Below, piece after piece: positions 11,210 to 21,992 of a DNA stretch of 59,084 nt. The position numbers were made by a program, and so were the translations under genes. This DNA is from Syncephalis plumigaleata (taxonomy: Eukaryota > Zoopagomycota > Zoopagomycetes > Zoopagales > Piptocephalidaceae). The notes under the pieces were generated by a model that ran no database searches, was not told the DNA's origin, and worked only from the letters and a program-made list of their open reading frames with translations. The number at the start of each line of letters is the position of its first letter. Position 1 is the stretch's first letter. The DNA is taken from the NCBI GenBank assembly GCA_025201365.1, contig JAIXMF010000042.1:1-59084 (forward strand), written 5' to 3'.

Positions 11210-12564
11210 ATGTCAGATAAAGGTTATAACGTTGTCAATATGCCGGAGGTAGGGCCGTTTCTATAACGCTTATGTACGCTACGCATAGTTGTGGCACGAC
11301 ACTAACTATTTCATCTAATAGGATGACGGCGAGCTAAGATTTCAAAGTAAGTCTCTCACTATTATAAATATATCGCTCTCCTCCTTCTTTATTGGTGTGT
11401 ACGTCAATACTGACGTCACGAGTAAATAGCGTTTACGCCTAATTCCACCTCAACTGCCGGTCCGTCTACTGCACGTAAGCTGCTATCCTTTAGCTAATAC
11501 TACCATACTGCTAACAGTTCTTTCGCCTTAGCGCCAGCTTATCAGGATCCTAACCAGCTTGAAAGCCAACCAGCACTGCAGAGTAGCGGTTACTTTTTTA
11601 ATCTTGACTATTACAAGCAGTATTTCAACGTGGATACCGATCAAGTAAGACCAATTGAATTGAATGATACTCTGTAGAGACAAACACATATTGACTACAG
11701 GTTGACCATTGAAACATCATAGGTACTTGTCCGAGCGAAAGCTGCACTTATTCCACAGGGTAGTTTCATTGATAGGATAGCGCTTACACCCGATTTATAC
11801 GGTGAGCCCATTTGACGTGCCTATTGTCGAATGATACATTTCACTGACAGCGCGCGATGTAGGTCCTTTCTGGATCCCAACTACAGTCATTTTTACCTGC
11901 TTTGTGACTTCATCGTTGGCCGGTTCATTGGCCGCTTACTTGTCGCACAAAGCGTATGCATACGATCTGAGTGTGCTTAGCTTCGCCGTGTCGACCATCT
12001 ACTCCTACGTAGCTGGGATGTCGTTGGCGGTATGGGCGGCGGCTAAATACTTTGGCTGTCAGGCTAGTTGGCTTGAACTTCTCGCCGTCTATGGTTACGG
12101 CATGACCATATGGATTCCGGTATCGGTAAGTAACTGCGCGGATATCCTCATGATGATGATTATGATGATGCTAACAATATACTAATGGCTAATCCTCAAT
12201 GCAGATATTGTGCGTGCTACCTTACAATGGCCTACGCTGGCTACTCGTGTTAATCGGGTTTGCCAGTTCAGGTAAGAAGTAACGCACATGCTCGTTCATT
12301 CGTGTATACTTATCTAATGAATCATTCAATATACCATTAGGCTTTTTCATATTCCGTAATGTTCGACAAGTTCTAATGCGTTCGCAGCATCAACGAACTC
12401 AAGCGCTTCTCATTATTGTGCTAGCAGCGCACGCCATACTTGCACTGCTATTCAAAATAGAATTCTTCTCATATGCAGTGGAATGGCCTGTAATTACCAA
12501 TCCGGCACCTAATCCAGCACCTGAACCCTCCACACCACCACCACCCGCTACTCCAACATCGTGA
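11210..12564 (+). CDS. Yip1-domain Golgi membrane protein (YIPF1/YIPF2-like)
   Basis: Eight exons: 11210-11248, 11322-11346, 11430-11474, 11532-11644, 11723-11801, 11863-12125, 12205-12271 and 12341-12564, giving 284 aa. The family diagnostic TPDLYGPFWIPTTVIFT sits at about residues 97-113, before five hydrophobic segments. YFFNLDYYKQYFNVDT precedes it, as in YIPF1/2. These proteins span Golgi membranes and bind Rab GTPases in ER-Golgi traffic. The Pro-rich tail (PAPNPAPEPSTPPPPA) is unusual for the family. The many tiny 5' exons were placed by phase; each junction keeps the reading frame. Confidence 0.87.
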
Positions 12565-12747
12565 TGGCTCTACACTTTGGGGGTTTCTTTCTTGTAATAA
12601 AGAACGTGGTGTGTGTGTGTGTATGTGTGTGTGACACGTGAATCAGTTACTATTCAATGAACATATTGCAATCATTATAATTATTAAGCAAAGTGTTAAT
12701 TATCCATTAATATTTCTTTGTATTGTCTCTATGATTTATCGGTAGGT

Positions 12748-13676
12748 TCATTGACATTTGACGAGTACAGTGTTCAAATACTTTGCGGTACGCACCGCGG
12801 AACGAGCAATAAACATGTTTACACGTTCCGCGTTATCTTGATAGTAAGCCTGATTCAAATTGAGATTGCCGCTCTTTTGCGCTGCTGCATATTGAGGAAA
12901 TATGTAATCGCAGTTAAACTTTTGAGCCTCGTCGATCCATTGAATAGCGCAACTATTCAAGTCTGACTGCTGGAAACAGCTTAACCAGCTTTCCTTTTGA
13001 TTCGCATATTTACCCTTGATATCCTTTTCCAATAATGCCACATAACCATTAAAGTCATCATTAATGGATTTGTTGATAATCTGATAATCCCAAACGGCAT
13101 GTAGATTCGTGGTTTCCGTTCCCCATGTACATTTGTCGTCATTGCCGCCACGATCTTTACCGCTGGTATGTAATGGCTGTCCAAGATCGCCGAGGAAATG
13201 AATCAAGAATCGCAGCGCATCATATCTTGCGGGACTGTTCACGTCACAAGCGGTGACTTGCGTTGTGAAGTTCTGTATCGCCGTGATAAGGCATTTACCA
13301 CCATTGCAATCCTTTGCTGAATAATGCTTGAAATCGCTCGGTTTCTCGCCCATCATATCGGTGAAATGTAACTTTGATGACCATGCGTACGCGTCTTGTT
13401 TTTTAATGTCATCCGCCCAAGTGGATAATTCGGAAAACTTCACCTTAGCGTCCGAGTTCTTGGTTGAAAGAGTTTTTATATTGTTTAGCGCATTCGGTGT
13501 TAACATTCCCTCGGTTAGAAGACCAATAGCGGCATGGCCTATTTAGCAACAAATTAGCTGAATGTGTAAAATAGACTAGTATCGTTTTACGTACCATTTA
13601 CGCCCCATGCATCTGTAACTGATGCCGTCGACAGACAAAAAAGAATAGTTGATACGGCTACGAGATTAGATAGCAT
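12748..13676 (-). CDS. Secreted S1/P1-type zinc nuclease
   Basis: Two exons, 13676-13595 and 13538-12748, giving 290 aa. The signal peptide ends before Trp24, so the mature protein begins WGVNGH, which supplies the first zinc ligands (N-terminal Trp and His) as in P1 nuclease. Further ligands are visible in TWADD, LHFTD, HFLGDLGQPLH and NLHAVWD. All nine zinc-binding positions appear intact. Such enzymes cut single-stranded DNA/RNA and 3'-nucleotides outside the cell or in the vacuole. Length is normal. Convergent with the YIPF gene, 183 bp apart. Confidence 0.93.
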
Positions 13677-14359
13677 CTTGTATGTATTGTTGGTAGGAAA
13701 TGAAACTAAGTAGTAGTAGTAGTAGTAGCAGTTGTTGTTGTTGTTGTTGCTTTCATTTAATTGTGCATTCTATTGCTGCTTTTATAGTAAAGTTAAGCAT
13801 TGCTAATTCATAACAGAAAGTGATCCACTCGAGTTATCCAGCATGGTTGTAACCATCTGTAGAAGCATTTAGCATCGTACAAGCTCATCTAGCTAGCGAA
13901 TACAACTATTCAAGGCATAGGTACTATTACAATATGGTACATGCCTACTATGGTATTGGATGTGCATGAACACAGGATGATAAAGTAAGTAACGATTAGT
14001 TGGATTGATTTAGTGGTAAGGATAAACTTGTTTATTGAGGCATGCTTCATCTATCGTAACTAAGCTGATTCGACACTTCTTTCTACGTAAAACTTGTTTG
14101 TCAAGGATTGGCTGATTCCATTTCCAACTTATTCAATGTTCGGCATAACAAGATTGTCTAGACTCGCATTCGAGCACTTTGCATTATTGAATAAACCATT
14201 AACCACCACATGTAACATGTTCTCGCCTATGCTTCCATTCATATTGCAACGACCTGTACTTCATTGCAGACTTATTCATGCGCGAGAATAGCACGGCTAT
14301 ATCGTCATATGCTATGATAGAATCAATCAATACATCCATGAAAATATAGAGTCTAGGCC
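13677..14359. other. Intergenic region left of the TIR element
   Basis: Promoter side of the nuclease gene, with a TAG/CAG run and a GTT run at 13713-13750. I see no coding potential. Confidence 0.55.
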
Positions 14360-14400
14360 TACAAGGCTATACCTCTTGATTAACGCTGTTAGCCTTTAGT
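14360..14400 (+). repeat. Left terminal inverted repeat
   Basis: Pairs with 16664-16704 in inverted orientation; the best conserved core is CGCTGTTAGCCTTT. Confidence 0.6.
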
Positions 14401-14456
14401 TTTTACTAATAGATAATAGCTATGTTAATACGTATTTAGATGTAGAAGCAATAGTA

Positions 14457-14804
14457 TCACGGATAAGTTGCTATTTGTTGTTGTCCTTGTCCATCATTCC
14501 TTGAACGTTTAGAAGTAATGACACTTTGATGAAATTGTGTTGGAACACCGTTTCCATTGCAAAGACTGAGAATAATCTGAATAACATTCAGACATGCTGC
14601 CATATCCCGATTCCATACACGATACTCGAATCCTTTACTATTCATGTCCTCTTTACTATTCTGATGTGTGTATCTAATAGAATAATGAATTAGTATATTG
14701 TTATAAATTGTACTCATAGTAAGAAGGCATGACAAGTGACAGTAGGATATCTCGTCAATTAGAATGACTTGAACACCATGCTTCATTGTTATCCACACTT
14801 GCAT
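14457..14804 (-). pseudogene. TnpB/Fanzor-like nuclease, C-terminal remnant
   Basis: 115 codons. Two stretches look like the end of a TnpB/Fanzor RuvC domain: VILIDEISYCHLSC resembles the IDE...TS...C motif that opens the zinc finger, and EYRVWNRDMAACLNVIQIIL resembles the final NRDxNAxxN motif with its catalytic Asp. The zinc finger is degenerate and the N-terminal two thirds are missing, so it cannot be functional. A second remnant at 32628-32825 shares the WNRDMAACLN motif and the PTQF...SKRSR tail. The family call rests on motif memory; a profile search was not possible. Confidence 0.55.
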
Positions 14805-14885
14805 ATGATTTATTTGTGTATTCTTGATTAAAATAACGTCATCGTATTTCTCTACCCCATATCGCCTTTCTTATTCCATTCCACT

Positions 14886-16430
14886 ATGTCTACTACTACT
14901 ACTACTGAAATATCGAGTAATTCCAACTCGTCTTGTAGATTACTAGAATGCCTGAGTATTCTTCCATTTCATGACCAGCGTGTCTTCCGTAGTCTACTTG
15001 GTCATATTGAATTAGTGCGTTTATCAGCATGTTGTCGCTCGTTAAGAAGCAGTATTCGAAATGATAAAGCATTATGGCAAGAACTATACCATAGGGCTTT
15101 CCTATCAGGAGCCTATTACGCTAAAGAAATGGATTTCGTATTATGGTGTGTACGCACGGATGTCAACAATCCATGTACATCGGATAAACGAGCTGATCTA
15201 CTAGAGAATGTGGACTGGTACAACACATATCGTCGGCGAGTGAGCACCGAAAGTAATTGGCGATATGGACGATACAACACCACGCATATCGATATGAAAT
15301 CTGACAATGATGGAATAGGTTATCGTAAAGTCATTGATAATGACCGTATGGTTATCATACAACAGCGCCACTTAGACAGAGCATCAGATCATTATTATAG
15401 TTTAGAATATTTGCCACATTCAAATCTTAAATCAAACAACAACATTGTATATAATAGTACATTCTCCACATCGCCAAATGTTATTTCACTGGATAGTGGT
15501 AATGAAACTAAGTACAATTATGTCTCGGGTGATCACTATATAGCCGTATCTCCTGAAGTATTCAAGAGCAATGCCAACTATAATGTAAAAATACTTTCTC
15601 GCAAACATGGTGGTGTTTTCACTACGTTCGATGTCCCCCTACCATATCAAGTGGACACAATCAAGGGAAACTGGGTATTATTAGTGAACACATCACAAGA
15701 GCTAGCCAATGTAATGGTATTCGATATAGAGCATAGTGTCATGTGTCCAGGAAGCATTGATGGTACATGGGATGCGACATGTTTCTATAAAACAACCAAC
15801 AATACAGCAATAGTGTACACGGCAAGACTAGTCAAAGATGATGATGTGGATCGTATTGAATGGGCATTATACCAGTTCTCGAACGATAATCCTGTTATAC
15901 AATTGCGAAATGGATGGTTTCAACTACCTAAAGGGATAGCGACTGAGTGGCTATTGGCATATAATTCATACGATTCGTGTATGATAATTGAATTTGGTGG
16001 CCATCCTAATTTTTATCCATATATAATGCATAGTGTAGCATCCAATGATCAAAGCCATACTCCACGTAATTGCTACACCGTAATTGATCAACATATGCCT
16101 ACTCCATTGTTAAGAGCTGGATGCAATTATTCAGGACTTAATTCCAGACCAGTAAAAGTATGGACAGACTTATCTTACATTGACGATCAAGTATTACGAA
16201 TACGGGGTACAGATTTTATTGACAATATTATTGGAGATCTCTATGTTTTTAATGTAGAGCATAATGATATAGAAAGTCGATTGCTTGTAGACATCAATAC
16301 AAAGGAAATAATACGCGAATTGGAAGCACCAAACCATAAATGGGGATTACCTATTTGTACAATGTTTGGCATGCTATGTAGTGCAGATAATATGAGTATG
16401 CACATAATACAAGAATACGGCGAATTATGA
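14886..16430 (+). CDS. F-box protein carried between the TIRs
   Basis: Single exon, 514 aa, intact. Residues about 18-70 form an F-box: LLECLSILPFHDQRVF, LVRLSACCRSLRSSI, NDKALWQELYHRAF. The F-box would bind Skp1 in an SCF ubiquitin ligase. The rest (about 100-510) is beta-rich with regularly spaced Trp/Tyr-turn segments, possibly a degenerate propeller for target binding; no family recognised. It starts 81 bp from the TnpB-like remnant, on the opposite strand, and both lie inside the TIR pair. It may be element cargo or a host gene caught between insertions. Confidence 0.75.
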   Translation: MSTTTTTEISSNSNSSCRLLECLSILPFHDQRVFRSLLGHIELVRLSACCRSLRSSIRNDKALWQELYHRAFLSGAYYAKEMDFVLWCVRTDVNNPCTSDKRADLLENVDWYNTYRRRVSTESNWRYGRYNTTHIDMKSDNDGIGYRKVIDNDRMVIIQQRHLDRASDHYYSLEYLPHSNLKSNNNIVYNSTFSTSPNVISLDSGNETKYNYVSGDHYIAVSPEVFKSNANYNVKILSRKHGGVFTTFDVPLPYQVDTIKGNWVLLVNTSQELANVMVFDIEHSVMCPGSIDGTWDATCFYKTTNNTAIVYTARLVKDDDVDRIEWALYQFSNDNPVIQLRNGWFQLPKGIATEWLLAYNSYDSCMIIEFGGHPNFYPYIMHSVASNDQSHTPRNCYTVIDQHMPTPLLRAGCNYSGLNSRPVKVWTDLSYIDDQVLRIRGTDFIDNIIGDLYVFNVEHNDIESRLLVDINTKEIIRELEAPNHKWGLPICTMFGMLCSADNMSMHIIQEYGEL

Positions 16431-16663
16431 CAAGTATTAATAAACCATACTATATTGTTATTGATTACATTAGAGCAAGCAACATGTTTCATTAACTAAT
16501 AATGTGAAGTAATAATGAGGAATAGCTATTATTTATTATCACTCATTGTAATGTATGATATCGCAATCCTTAGCATCTCCCTCAACCGCTAGTGCCATAA
16601 CAGCTACTCAATAATAATAGCAATGCGATAATGGTGCTAACTAGTTTATTAATATACATAAAA

Positions 16664-16704
16664 GCAAAAGGCTAACAGCGCTAATTGGTTGGAAAACTCC
16701 TGTA
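16664..16704 (-). repeat. Right terminal inverted repeat
   Basis: Inverted partner of 14360-14400; ends GGAAAACTCCTGTA, comparable to GGAAAAACACTGTA in the three shorter elements. Confidence 0.6.
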
Positions 16705-17060
16705 TTTCGTGTTGATGTTTATGATGGCACATAGACAACATTACATCCAATAAATGATGTAAAGCGTATACCCAATCACTTTTTTCTTTTTTTTGCCTTT
16801 TTCTCCTTACTGAGTTTTATGATTGTGTTGGATTTTTTTTACCATAGTTTACTCTTGTCTTCTTTTCTCTCTAGTTGACACAGATCCGGCTTATTCACTG
16901 CCAATCACAATCTTAGATCGTTCAAGGTATGTTTGCTTCTTGTATGCTGCACGTACTCTAGCGTGATAACTGTGATTATTCCCTTTGAACACATACTGAT
17001 TTTATTTATAGAGTTTACGGATAACGAATATATACCTGTGACCCTCCTTACCCTAGCACA
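16705..17060. other. Upstream region of CBF5, possible 5' UTR intron
   Basis: T-rich promoter-like tracts at 16778-16870. A GGTATGTTTG donor near 16926 suggests an intron in the 5' UTR. No coding region seen. Confidence 0.4.
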
Positions 17061-18919
17061 ATGAGTCAAGCTAACAAGGTGTCTGAGCAACAGACGCAAA
17101 ATGATTTCATGATCAAGCCACAATCCACGACACCAACGTTGGATACCTCTCAATGGCCACTACTATTGAAGGTATGCGGTATACGATATATGTATATACT
17201 CATAATGATAACATATGACTATCCTTTAGAACTATGACAAGTTGCATGTACGCACTGGTCACTACACCCCTATTGCCGCTGGTTGTTCCCCATTGAAGCG
17301 TCCACTCAAGGAGTATATCCGGTAGGTGACAGTGAATGCCAATCAATCAATCAATATATATATATATAAAACAACATGACATCGATACTAATCTCTATAT
17401 CGACACGCGTGCATCTATTTAGCTATGGTGTAATTAATCTTGACAAACCGGCCAATCCATCATCTCATGAGGTTGTGGCATGGATTCGTCGTATCTTGCG
17501 TGTAGAGAAGACCGGCCATTCGGGTACATTGGATCCAAAGGTTACCGGTTGTCTCATCGTGTGTATCGATCGTGCCACTCGTCTAGTCAAGTCGCAACAA
17601 GGTGCCGGTAAGGAATACGTGGCAGTCCTTCGTCTACACGATAAGATCGAATCGGAGAAGAAGTTGGGCTCGGTAAGCGTTGTACCTCCTCTTTATTATT
17701 ATTATTATTATTATTAACTCGGTTCATTGCTTGATTATCTTCATCTTCTTCATCTTCATCTTCATCATATAGGCTATTGAAACCTTGACTGGTGCATTGT
17801 TCCAACGACCACCACTTATCTCTGCTGTAAAGCGTCAATTGCGTATTCGTACTATTCACGAGTCAAAGTTGATTGAATTCGATAACGAGCGTCACTTGGC
17901 CGTGTTCTGGGTGAGCTGCGAAGCCGGTACCTATATCCGTACACTCTGCGTGCATCTCGGTCTATTGCTCGGTGTCGGCGGTCATATGCAAGAATTACGT
18001 CGTGTGCGCTCCGGTGCCATGTCCGAAGACGACGATATGGTCACGATGCACGACGTACTTGATGCTCAATGGCTATACGATAATGCAAAGGATGAGACGT
18101 ACCTACGTCGTGTGGTTCGTCCATTGGAAATGCTACTCACCTCCTACAAACGTATTGTGGTGAAGGATAGCGCGGTGAACGCCATCTGTTACGGTGCCAA
18201 GATGATGATTCCGGGTCTTCTTCGCTACGAGGCCGACATTGAAGTTGGCGAGGAGGTCGTTCTCATGACCACTAAGGGCGAGGCCATTGCCCTCGGTATC
18301 GCCATGATGACCACTGCCGTGATGGCAACATGCGACCACGGTGTAGTGGCCAAGATTAAGCGTGTTATCATGGAACGTGACACTTATCCACGTCGTTGGG
18401 GATTGGGACCAAAGGTAAGCGCATTCGTTTGATATTTTAGTTAGTCTATCAATAAGGAGTAGTAGTTTATTAATATGAATATGATCATATGATCGAATAG
18501 GCATCCGAGAAAAAGAAGATGATCAAGGAGGGTAAACTCGACAAGTTCGGTCGTGTTACTGAGGCCACACCCGAGTCATGGAAGAAGAACTATATCGACT
18601 ATCAACGTGATGATGCTGCACCAGCCGTGTCATCATCAGCCTCCACTCATGCCACAGTCGAGATGTCCGTGTTGAAGCGTAAGGCCGAGGAAAGTGCCGC
18701 CGAGGATAACAGCGCTTCAGGCAGTGACAGCGAAGTAGAAACGAAGAAGGAGAAGAAGGAGAAGAAAGAGAAAAAGTCAAAGAAATCCAAGTCAGATGAG
18801 GTAAGCAACATGCGATGTATATATATAGATATATACATACATACACAAATAGTAGTAGCAACATACTGACTTATCATGCTTATTAGACACCGAAGAAGAA
18901 GAAGAAATCCAAGGATTAA
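17061..18919 (+). CDS. CBF5: H/ACA snoRNP pseudouridine synthase CBF5 (dyskerin)
   Basis: Six exons: 17061-17171, 17230-17321, 17423-17672, 17773-18414, 18501-18800 and 18887-18919, giving 475 aa. It converts uridine to pseudouridine in rRNA and snRNA, guided by H/ACA RNAs, in the nucleolus. The catalytic motif [16 protein letters not shown] includes the active-site Asp. The TruB fold continues through the [19 protein letters not shown] and [15 protein letters not shown] segments. The PUA domain covers [20 protein letters not shown] to about residue 385. The C-terminus carries the typical Lys-rich nucleolar tail ([11 protein letters not shown]...KKKKKSKD). Confidence 0.96.
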
Positions 18920-19820
18920 TGAGAAGTGAACTATTTTTGCGTTCGTAATAGTCAATTATCAGCTATACACAGTATCAAGCATTTGAGAGATGGTTTACCC
19001 TCGTCTACGTGGTTAATATCATAGTTTTGTGCATAGCTGTGGTAGTTGTTTTTTTGATTTTATTTAACCAAGTTGGATACAAAAATCTATGTCAAACGCT
19101 TAGTATATGATGATGGTAGCTCATTTTCCTATGAATAAAGAGATGTTATCCTATCCTTTTACATCTCCGTTTATTGATACAATGATTGATTATCAGTAGT
19201 AAGAACGGCCAACATCATCTTTAATATCATGTGCGTGTGAATCCATAATAGAAATGAACTGAACCAATAAAATACTTGACATCACTTTTAGATTGTTAAC
19301 ATCGCGACACTTGTCTCGTATGTATTTATTCGTTGTCAGTTACGGAAGTTGTATGCCGTTCCGACACGTGAACTAACGGACAGCGATGTTAGCCACACGT
19401 TGATTGGTTGAAACTGTCAGATCAATGGAAATCAGGATTTGGAAACGTGTGAATCGGTATTATTTTATAAATAGCGTACTTGTGTGCGTACGTACGTATA
19501 TCGCATACATATTGCGTACATCTCCTCTTCTCACTTCTCTTCACTTCTCTTCTCTCGTTTGCAGCTCTTATTTCTTACTATTGCTTGTTGATATCGTTGC
19601 TATTGTTTATATCAGCGTGTCTACGCACTTCTTCTTCTTCTTCTTGACTACACGAAGGACAACAACAAAGCCCTGACTGACTTGTATACGTCACGCTATT
19701 GTTATTCTACTTTTGCACACACGCTACACTATCGTATAAACAGCAAGCTAGTTGTAGCTGTTTTATATTTTATTTGACACTGTCTACTATCGAGATTACA
19801 GTTATTTCCTATTAGCAACC
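18920..19820. other. Intergenic region with ICL1 promoter
   Basis: 3' flank of CBF5 (AATAAA at 19134), then the upstream region of isocitrate lyase. A TATAAATA box lies at 19466-19473, followed by a CT-rich tract (19508-19560), typical of a strongly expressed gene with a long leader. No gene seen. Confidence 0.5.
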
Positions 19821-21440
19821 ATGGTCTCGCAACAAGATTATATTGCCGCCGAGGAGCGTCAATTCCAGCAGGAGGTCGAAGCAATCAAGCGTTGGTGGAA
19901 GTCGGAACGCTTCCAATACGTCAAGCGACCATACACCGCCGAGTCTATCGCCATGAAGCGTGGTACCATCCAGCAGGATTACCCTTCCAACCAACAGGCC
20001 AAGAAGCTATGGTCGTTGCTTCGCACGCATCAGCGTAACAAGACGCAAGCACACACCTTTGGTGCGTTAGATACCATTCAAGTCACTCAAATGGCCAAAT
20101 ACCTCGATACAGTCTATGTGTCCGGTTGGCAGAGCTCGTCCACCGCCTCTACCAGCAACGAGCCAGGACCGGATTTGGCCGACTACCCCATGGACACCGT
20201 GCCCAACAAGGTGGATCAGCTATTCCGCGCCCAGTTGTTCCACGACCGAAAGCAACGTGAGGCCCGTTTGTCGATGTCACCGGCCGAACGTGCCAAGGTA
20301 CCCTACGTCGATTACCTACGTCCAATTGTGGCCGATGCCGATACCGGTCATGGTGGTGTTACGGCCAACATGAAATTGGCCAAGATGTTCGTGGAACGCG
20401 GTGCTGCCGGTATTCACTTGGAAGATCAGGCCGCCGGCACTAAGAAGTGTGGCCATATGGCCGGTAAAGTGCTAGTGCCCATTTCCGAGCATATCAATCG
20501 ATTGGTCGCCGTGCGCGTTCAATTCGACATTATGGGCGTTGACAATTTGATCGTGGCACGTACCGATTCCGAGGCTGCCACCCTCATCACCAGCAATATC
20601 GACGCGCGTGATCATCCATTCATTATCGGTGCCACTCGCAAGGTGCAACCATTGGTTGATGTTATGGCTGCCGCTGAGGCCGAGGGCAAGGCCGGAGACG
20701 CCCTACAAGCCGTGGAGGATCGCTGGGTTACCGAGGCCGGTCTCAAGCTCTTCTCGGAGGCTGTTGCCGATAAGCTCAAGGAGTCGGGCAAGAAGGCTCA
20801 ATTGAACGAGTGGTTGTCTCGTGTTGACCATCTATCGCATGAACAAGCGCGTAAACTTGCCGCCTCCTACGGTGTGGAGATCTTCTGGGACTGGGATCTA
20901 CCACGTACCCGCGAGGGTTTCTACCGCTACCAAGGTGGTACAAAGTGCGGTATTGCTCGTGCCATCGCTTATGCTCCATACGCCGACTTGCTATGGATGG
21001 AGACGGCTAAGCCAATTCTCGAGCAAGCACGCGAATTCTCTCGAGGTGTATTGTCAAAGTCGCCACACACCATGCTCGCCTATAACCTGTCGCCATCATT
21101 CAACTGGGATGCCGCCGGTATGAACGACAAGCAAATGCACGACTACGTGTTTGAATTGGGTCGTCTTGGCTTCTGCTGGCAATTCATCACATTGGGTGGA
21201 TTCCACGCCGATGCACTTGCCGTCGACACGTTTGCCCGTGACTTTGCCAAGCGTGGTATGTTGGCCTATGTCTCGCGTATTCAACGACAAGAACGCGAAG
21301 AGGGTGTCGAGACGTTGTCCCATCAGAAATGGTCGGGTGCACACTATGTCGACTCGTTAATCAAGACCGTACAGGGCGGTGTTGCCTCTACCGCCGCCAT
21401 GGGTAAGGGAGTGACAGAAGATCAATTCGGCAAAAAATAA
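19821..21440 (+). CDS. ICL1: Isocitrate lyase
   Basis: Single exon, 539 aa, full length. Splits isocitrate into glyoxylate and succinate in the glyoxylate cycle, allowing growth on two-carbon compounds and fatty acids. The active-site signature KKCGHM is at residues 208-213; the upstream DADTGHGG and HLEDQ metal/substrate motifs and the downstream [11 protein letters not shown] motif are intact. The end EDQFGKK is not a PTS1, as in many fungal enzymes. Codon use (many C-ending codons) suggests high expression. With the carnitine acetyltransferase at 6221 it fits fat or acetate use. Confidence 0.97.
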   Translation: MVSQQDYIAAEERQFQQEVEAIKRWWKSERFQYVKRPYTAESIAMKRGTIQQDYPSNQQAKKLWSLLRTHQRNKTQAHTFGALDTIQVTQMAKYLDTVYVSGWQSSSTASTSNEPGPDLADYPMDTVPNKVDQLFRAQLFHDRKQREARLSMSPAERAKVPYVDYLRPIVADADTGHGGVTANMKLAKMFVERGAAGIHLEDQAAGTKKCGHMAGKVLVPISEHINRLVAVRVQFDIMGVDNLIVARTDSEAATLITSNIDARDHPFIIGATRKVQPLVDVMAAAEAEGKAGDALQAVEDRWVTEAGLKLFSEAVADKLKESGKKAQLNEWLSRVDHLSHEQARKLAASYGVEIFWDWDLPRTREGFYRYQGGTKCGIARAIAYAPYADLLWMETAKPILEQAREFSRGVLSKSPHTMLAYNLSPSFNWDAAGMNDKQMHDYVFELGRLGFCWQFITLGGFHADALAVDTFARDFAKRGMLAYVSRIQRQEREEGVETLSHQKWSGAHYVDSLIKTVQGGVASTAAMGKGVTEDQFGKK

Positions 21441-21992
21441 GCATTTATTTTAATAATAATAATAACAACAACAATAACAATAAGCGAAGAATAAAAAACC
21501 ACTCTTGGTATACTATTTTAACAATGACTGAACGAATATGTTATACTGTTTGTCAATATGTGATTTCAAGTAAAGCAATAGTCTAGTATTTCTCGTATAC
21601 AATGTGATAGATACATATTACGCTAGTGTTCTTTTTGTATATATATAATAGTCATTACAATTTATATGATTAATAGCAAATTAGAACTGTAATAAACGGG
21701 TTGTAATAACATATATATCCACTAATTGATTGATAATGACACAGATGCCACATCACCTAACTACACACCAATACAATATTTATATACTCATATGTAGAAG
21801 GCGGTAGGAGGACACAAACAATATGCTAGGTTAATATGGATGAATGATTGATTGGCAGATTGGTAGGCAGTAGTGATAACAGTGCTGCTGTGATGGTGTA
21901 ATAATGAAAGGAGAAGAAAAAATAAGAGTGTATACACGATAGATCATGTATCGCGTGAATACGAAGGGAGAGGGGACTTGTGTGGACTAGTG
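21441..21992. other. Convergent 3' flank between ICL1 and LRG1
   Basis: AT-rich, with AATAAA-type signals on both strands; no gene seen. Confidence 0.55.

Larger units (their letters stand above)
14360..16704. mobile_element. TIR element with TnpB/Fanzor-like remnant and F-box gene (about 2.35 kb)
   Basis: The left end begins TACAAGGCTATACC and contains AACGCTGTTAGCCTTT. The right end, read inward from 16704, begins TACAGGAGTTTTCC and contains TAGCGCTGTTAGCCTTT. The two form an imperfect inverted repeat of about 40 bp. The interior next to the right end (16555-16704) resembles the element at 34321-34562, and the region 14415-14800 resembles 32590-32825, so these belong to one family. TA at both outer edges suits a TA target site, as in Tc1/mariner-type elements. 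The copy is old, judging from diverged ends. Confidence 0.65.
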
